DNA of 64,000 bases, taken from assembly GCA_039819665.1 (NCBI GenBank), contig JBCBRM010000033.1:1-64000 (forward strand), written 5' to 3'. Position numbers and translations under genes: made by a program. Positions within the stretch are counted from its first letter, which is position 1. Every line of letters starts with the position of its first letter. The notes beneath the pieces are model-generated. The model searched no databases and had not been told where the DNA came from. It saw nothing but the letters and a program-made list of their open reading frames with translations. Positions 62,597 through 64,000 of this stretch are shown here, piece by piece. Source of the DNA: JAWPMV01 sp039819665. GTDB lineage: Bacteria; Bacteroidota; Bacteroidia; J057.

Positions 62597-64000
62597 TTAG
62601 TTTATTCTATAGCTTCTCTTTTGTTTATCGGAAAGTTGAGGGAAACGGGCTTCGTTTCTCAGGTATTCAAAAACGGTTTGTGGCAGGGGCCAACGAGTAA
62701 GTTCTTTTCCTTCATAATCTTCCGTCCAGATAAATTTGTTATCTGGTGAGTATCCCAGTGCTTTATGGAGCTCTGTACCTGGGAGGGAAGCCAGAATTTT
62801 CCCACTTTCATCCCAAACCTGAAGGGGTCTAAACTCGGTGCTAGATCGTGCATTGTAGACTAATTGAGTCAAATAACTTTTACCATCAGGTGCAAAATCT
62901 ACGAATTTGTGGTTTCCCTTAAGTATTTCTATCTGCTCTCCTTGAATATTCCAAAGTATCTCCTCGCTTTCATCTGTTTGAGTAAGAATCAGATTTTCTG
63001 TAGAAGAGAATGATGGCTTTTTACCTTTTAAGTGTGCGATTAAGCGACCGGATTTATTCCAGATCTGAAGATCATTGCTATCGTTTCGCGTCCATATGTA
63101 TTTTCCTGAAGGGCTAAAATATGCATCGTATATATCATGTTCATCAGAGCCAATTTTAAATACCGTTCCACCATTACTCCTTTTCAAAAGGACTGTATTC
63201 TTATAGTTAATGAGGATAAAATTGCCTGATGGAGAGAAGCTAATTGAGCTGATAAAATCGGAGTAAGGCCCAAAAGTCTGTTGTAAATTCCCATTTACAG
63301 AAAATCTCCTTACCATTTTGTCATAGGAACTCATCAAGAAAGATTTACTATCAGGAGCAAATGATACCTTCGAAATCCTGGTATTGCCAAGTAGCTTTTG
63401 AAACAACAATTTTCCCTGCTGATCCCAACATTTAACTTTCCCTCCTTCGGATTCATAGCTGACTATGTACTTGCCATCTGGAGACGGAACCAGTTCTTTG
63501 ATTTTGCCTTCATGTCTTATGGTATCGAGTCTGCCACTTTTGAAATCCCAGATTATCGCAGAGTTTTGTTGAAATCCATTTAATAAAATGGAAGTTGACT
63601 TTGGGAGAAACTGCTGCTTTCTAGTAGCATTTGATCCGTACGCTAAACTGTTCAGGGTTTCTCCATTTGAGTCATAGACTTTGAGCTGAGCCACAGGGGC
63701 ACCTTTTCCTCTTCTTCCCCTACCCGGTATTTTATGTGTACTCATCCAATATTGCATGTCTTCCGCATATACCGGGCGATTAAAGGATCTGGGGAAAGGA
63801 AACTCATGTAGGAGTCGGGCATTTAGGTCGTATACTTTTAGCAGAGCTTGGTCATTTCGCACTACGCGACCAGATAAAACCGGATAAGATATGATTCTGC
63901 TTTTATTGCGGCTCAATCTGGATCTTATGTTTTCCTCTCCTATTTTGATCTTTTTAATCAAGCTAGCCTCAAGCTCTACTCGTTTTATATTTTTGCCATT
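62597..64000 (-). CDS. Beta-propeller (WD40-type) protein, 5' end beyond window
   Basis: At least 467 residues; the reading frame is open through the window edge at 64000, so the protein is longer on the N-terminal side. The visible part has about eight to nine repeats of the type SPDGKYIVSYES...KVKCWDQQGKLL, FAPDSKSFLMSSYDK, FSPSGNFILINYK, FSPSGKYIWTRND. This is the WD40-like C-terminal sensor of many STAND ATPases; the missing N terminus may hold an effector-associated or NTPase domain. Seven bases separate it from the CHAT gene. A TTG at 63961 is not a convincing start. Confidence 0.8.
   Translation of the reverse strand, partial: NGKNIKRVELEASLIKKIKIGEENIRSRLSRNKSRIISYPVLSGRVVRNDQALLKVYDLNARLLHEFPFPRSFNRPVYAEDMQYWMSTHKIPGRGRRGKGAPVAQLKVYDSNGETLNSLAYGSNATRKQQFLPKSTSILLNGFQQNSAIIWDFKSGRLDTIRHEGKIKELVPSPDGKYIVSYESEGGKVKCWDQQGKLLFQKLLGNTRISKVSFAPDSKSFLMSSYDKMVRRFSVNGNLQQTFGPYSDFISSISFSPSGNFILINYKNTVLLKRSNGGTVFKIGSDEHDIYDAYFSPSGKYIWTRNDSNDLQIWNKSGRLIAHLKGKKPSFSSTENLILTQTDESEEILWNIQGEQIEILKGNHKFVDFAPDGKSYLTQLVYNARSSTEFRPLQVWDESGKILASLPGTELHKALGYSPDNKFIWTEDYEGKELTRWPLPQTVFEYLRNEARFPQLSDKQKRSYRIN

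Noticed and set aside
63961..63961. TTG as start of the beta-propeller protein
   Set aside because: The frame is open to the window edge and continues with sequence in keeping; the real start lies outside.
1..64000. CRISPR arrays, tRNA, rRNA, transposases or phage genes
   Set aside because: I looked for direct repeats with spacers, TTCGA-loop clover-leaf motifs and integrase or transposase signatures and saw none.

Overview
The window is chromosomal DNA of a Bacteroidota bacterium, most likely in or near the Saprospiria (the class is inferred). The signs are TAnnTTTG-type promoters, two surface proteins with type IX secretion (T9SS) C-terminal tails, a two-component-propeller/LytS-type kinase, DUF4476 repeats, SprB-like repeats, and a T9SS/outer-membrane style of cell envelope. 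Coding density is high. I see no rRNA, tRNA, CRISPR array, insertion sequence or phage gene. Both edge genes are cut by the window.

Layout. 1-2474: SRPBCC protein (partial), methyltransferase and secreted VWA protein, all leftward. 2662-4384: gmk, nadD and a small membrane protein. 4502-9328: three GT-C-type membrane glycosyltransferases. 9347-11555: LON-domain protein, ArsR-type regulator, lipoprotein. 11803-16258: exonuclease/GIY-YIG fusion followed by an orphan propeller histidine kinase. 16414-20793: triple-DUF4476 protein and a small fatty-acid/ketone-type catabolic cluster (DUF2855, acyl-CoA dehydrogenase-like, enoyl-CoA isomerase-like). 20861-23792: T9SS cargo with thrombospondin-3 repeats (its signal peptide is out of frame), dipeptide epimerase, rsfS. 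23959-28075: birA, coaX, outer-membrane protein, TPR-like protein. 28293-30917: rRNA methyltransferase, pyrH, tsf. 31071-35442: KOW/Tudor-like protein, two GT2 glycosyltransferases, Ig-like secreted protein. 35550-43157: large T9SS adhesin, glutamate dehydrogenase, cdsA, CPBP protease, dusB. 43282-50987: coiled-coil protein with TonB-like ends, a GHKL ATPase with a nuclease-like tail, a 716-bp gene-free stretch full of terminator hairpins, and an ECF sigma factor overlapping a membrane protein that joins cytoplasmic repeats to an outer-membrane-type barrel. 51258-58461: recQ and assorted small enzymes and repeat proteins. 58687-64000: a leftward operon-like set of beta-propeller (partial), CHAT protease, nSTAND1-type NTPase and a leaderless amidase.

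Most of the window is housekeeping metabolism (nucleotides, NAD, CoA, biotin, phospholipid, translation) plus envelope biogenesis. The three places that look like less-described biology are: (1) the beta-propeller/CHAT/STAND/amidase set at the right end, which has the parts list of an NTP-regulated conflict or programmed-death system but split over separate genes; (2) the solitary GHKL (MutL/MORC-like) ATPase at 45903, whose C-terminal PD-(D/E)XK-like domain has asparagine at both acidic positions; (3) the sigma factor/anti-sigma-barrel fusion pair at 48380-50987, which could carry a signal from the envelope to transcription through one polypeptide.

All assignments are from reading the sequence and knowledge of families; no database search was run.
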